Below, piece by piece: positions 63,323 to 64,000 of a stretch of 64,000 nt of DNA. Below the pieces are notes generated by a model. It was given only the letters and a program-made list of their open reading frames with translations. It had not been told where the DNA came from and did not search any database. The position numbers and the translations under genes are program-made. The stretch comes from Falsiruegeria litorea R37 (GTDB lineage: Bacteria > Pseudomonadota > Alphaproteobacteria > Rhodobacterales > Rhodobacteraceae), in contig NZ_FWFO01000001.1 in NCBI RefSeq assembly GCF_900172225.1, forward strand, positions 1,426,001-1,490,000, read 5' to 3'. How positions within the stretch are numbered: the stretch's first letter is position 1; each line of letters begins with the position of its first letter.

Positions 63323-64000
63323 ATGAGTGTCAGAGAAAACCGGGCAGGTTTGCAGGTCGCGTCCGAGTTTGTGGCGTTTGTCGAAGGGCAGGCCTTGCCC
63401 GGGACGGGCGTCGAGGCGGGCGATTTCTGGGCGGGGCTGGCGCGCATGATGGCCGAGCTGGGACCAAAGAACCGCGCGTTGCTGGACAAACGCGCCGATA
63501 TCCAGAGCCGGGTTGACGCCTGGCATCAGGCCAACCGCGATGCGGACGCCGCTGCATACGAGGCGTTTCTGCGAGAGATTGGCTATTTGGTCGAAGAGGG
63601 CGAGGCCTTTTCCATCGACACGGCCAATGTGGACCCTGAAATTGCTCATATTCCCGGCCCGCAGCTGGTGGTGCCGATCACCAACGCGCGCTTTGCCCTG
63701 AACGCGGCCAATGCCCGGTGGGGCAGCCTTTATGACGCGCTCTATGGTACCGACGCCATGGGCGATCTGCCGTCGGGCGGTGGCTATGACACGGCGCGCG
63801 GTGCGCGCGTCATTGCCTGGGCCAAAGGGTTCCTGGACGACGCAGCACCATTGGCCAGTGGGTCGTGGAGCGATGTCGCGGGCTTGAGCGTTGCGGATGG
63901 CGCGCTGGTTCCGGCATTGGCAGATGCAGGCGCTTTTGTAGGGTATGGCGGGGCGGCGGATAAGCCGGATTTTGTTCTGATCAAGAACAACGGGCTGCAC
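63323..64000 (+). CDS. glcB: Malate synthase G (N-terminal 226 residues; cut by window end)
   Basis: The frame is open to the edge of the window. The product condenses glyoxylate with acetyl-CoA to malate in the glyoxylate cycle. The visible part matches the N-terminus of the long (about 720-residue) G isoform: FVEGQALPGTGVEAGDFW, LLDKRADIQSRVDAWHQ, GYLVEEGEAFSIDTANVDPE (quoted whole), VVPITNARFALNAANARWGSLYDALYGTDA (quoted in part) and the start of the catalytic barrel FVLIKNNGLH. AGGGAG lies seven bases before the ATG. The gene symbol follows E. coli. Confidence 0.95.
   Translation, partial: MSVRENRAGLQVASEFVAFVEGQALPGTGVEAGDFWAGLARMMAELGPKNRALLDKRADIQSRVDAWHQANRDADAAAYEAFLREIGYLVEEGEAFSIDTANVDPEIAHIPGPQLVVPITNARFALNAANARWGSLYDALYGTDAMGDLPSGGGYDTARGARVIAWAKGFLDDAAPLASGSWSDVAGLSVADGALVPALADAGAFVGYGGAADKPDFVLIKNNGLH

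Noticed and set aside
63014-64000. Long minus-strand frame at the right edge
   Set aside because: It lies opposite malate synthase G and part of pepN; the plus-strand malate synthase motifs are clear.

Overview
The window is a GC-rich, gene-dense chromosomal segment of an alphaproteobacterium, almost certainly a member of the Rhodobacterales (Roseobacter group, Ruegeria/Phaeobacter-like). The evidence is the protein content (DUF2484 pair inside the dcw cluster, aerobic CobS/CobT chelatase genes beside a J-domain protein and BolA, DUF1127 gene followed by anti-Shine-Dalgarno hairpin RNAs) and gene order. This is inferred from recognition of families; no database search was run. No prophage, insertion sequence or CRISPR array was found.

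Layout. 1-2672: end of a histidine operon (hisB-hisH, minus strand), a stand-alone Lrp-type ligand-binding domain and a GNAT enzyme. 2764-3130: three tRNA-Gly(GCC) genes with a promoter. 3238-10007: a small exported or membrane peptide gene, then pyruvate carboxylase, an FMN-dependent alpha-hydroxy-acid dehydrogenase and a membrane diguanylate cyclase, all on the minus strand. 10197-12904: uvrD and a DUF1330 gene. 12951-13612 (minus): a DUF1127 gene (ccaF1-like) followed by eight hairpins that each expose CCUCCUCCC, arranged as four two-hairpin units like the CcsR RNAs of Rhodobacter sphaeroides.

13613-41928 is the division and cell wall (dcw) region. A 956-bp non-coding leader holds two clusters of TGGG repeats (probable MraZ operators) and a terminator-like hairpin ending an UpsM-like leader RNA. 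Then come mraZ, rsmH, ftsL, ftsI, murE, murF, mraY, murD, an interruption of about 3.1 kb (a flavoprotein gene on the other strand and two AT-richer lipoprotein genes), ftsW, murG, murC, three small membrane-protein genes, murB, ddl, ftsQ, ftsA, a small secreted protein, ftsZ, lpxC, bamD and recN. Together these build UDP-MurNAc-pentapeptide and lipid II, assemble the divisome, start lipid A synthesis and help insert outer-membrane proteins. MurE carries the DNPR motif of meso-diaminopimelate-adding enzymes.

42300-64000: a ClC-family transporter, DUF427, an Xaa-Pro aminopeptidase, cobT and cobS (cobalt insertion in cobalamin synthesis), a sulfatase, an FMN reductase, a J-domain protein, bolA, a DUF4177 protein, a lipoprotein phospholipase D/cardiolipin synthase-like enzyme, gatB, two uncharacterised proteins, an SDR, pepN and the start of malate synthase G, cut by the window edge.

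The most noteworthy material is non-coding: the four-unit anti-SD RNA array with strand-specific G-U pairing, the mraZ leader with two operator clusters and an UpsM-like RNA, and two families of intergenic structured repeats, one of which keeps an internal hairpin while changing its sequence.
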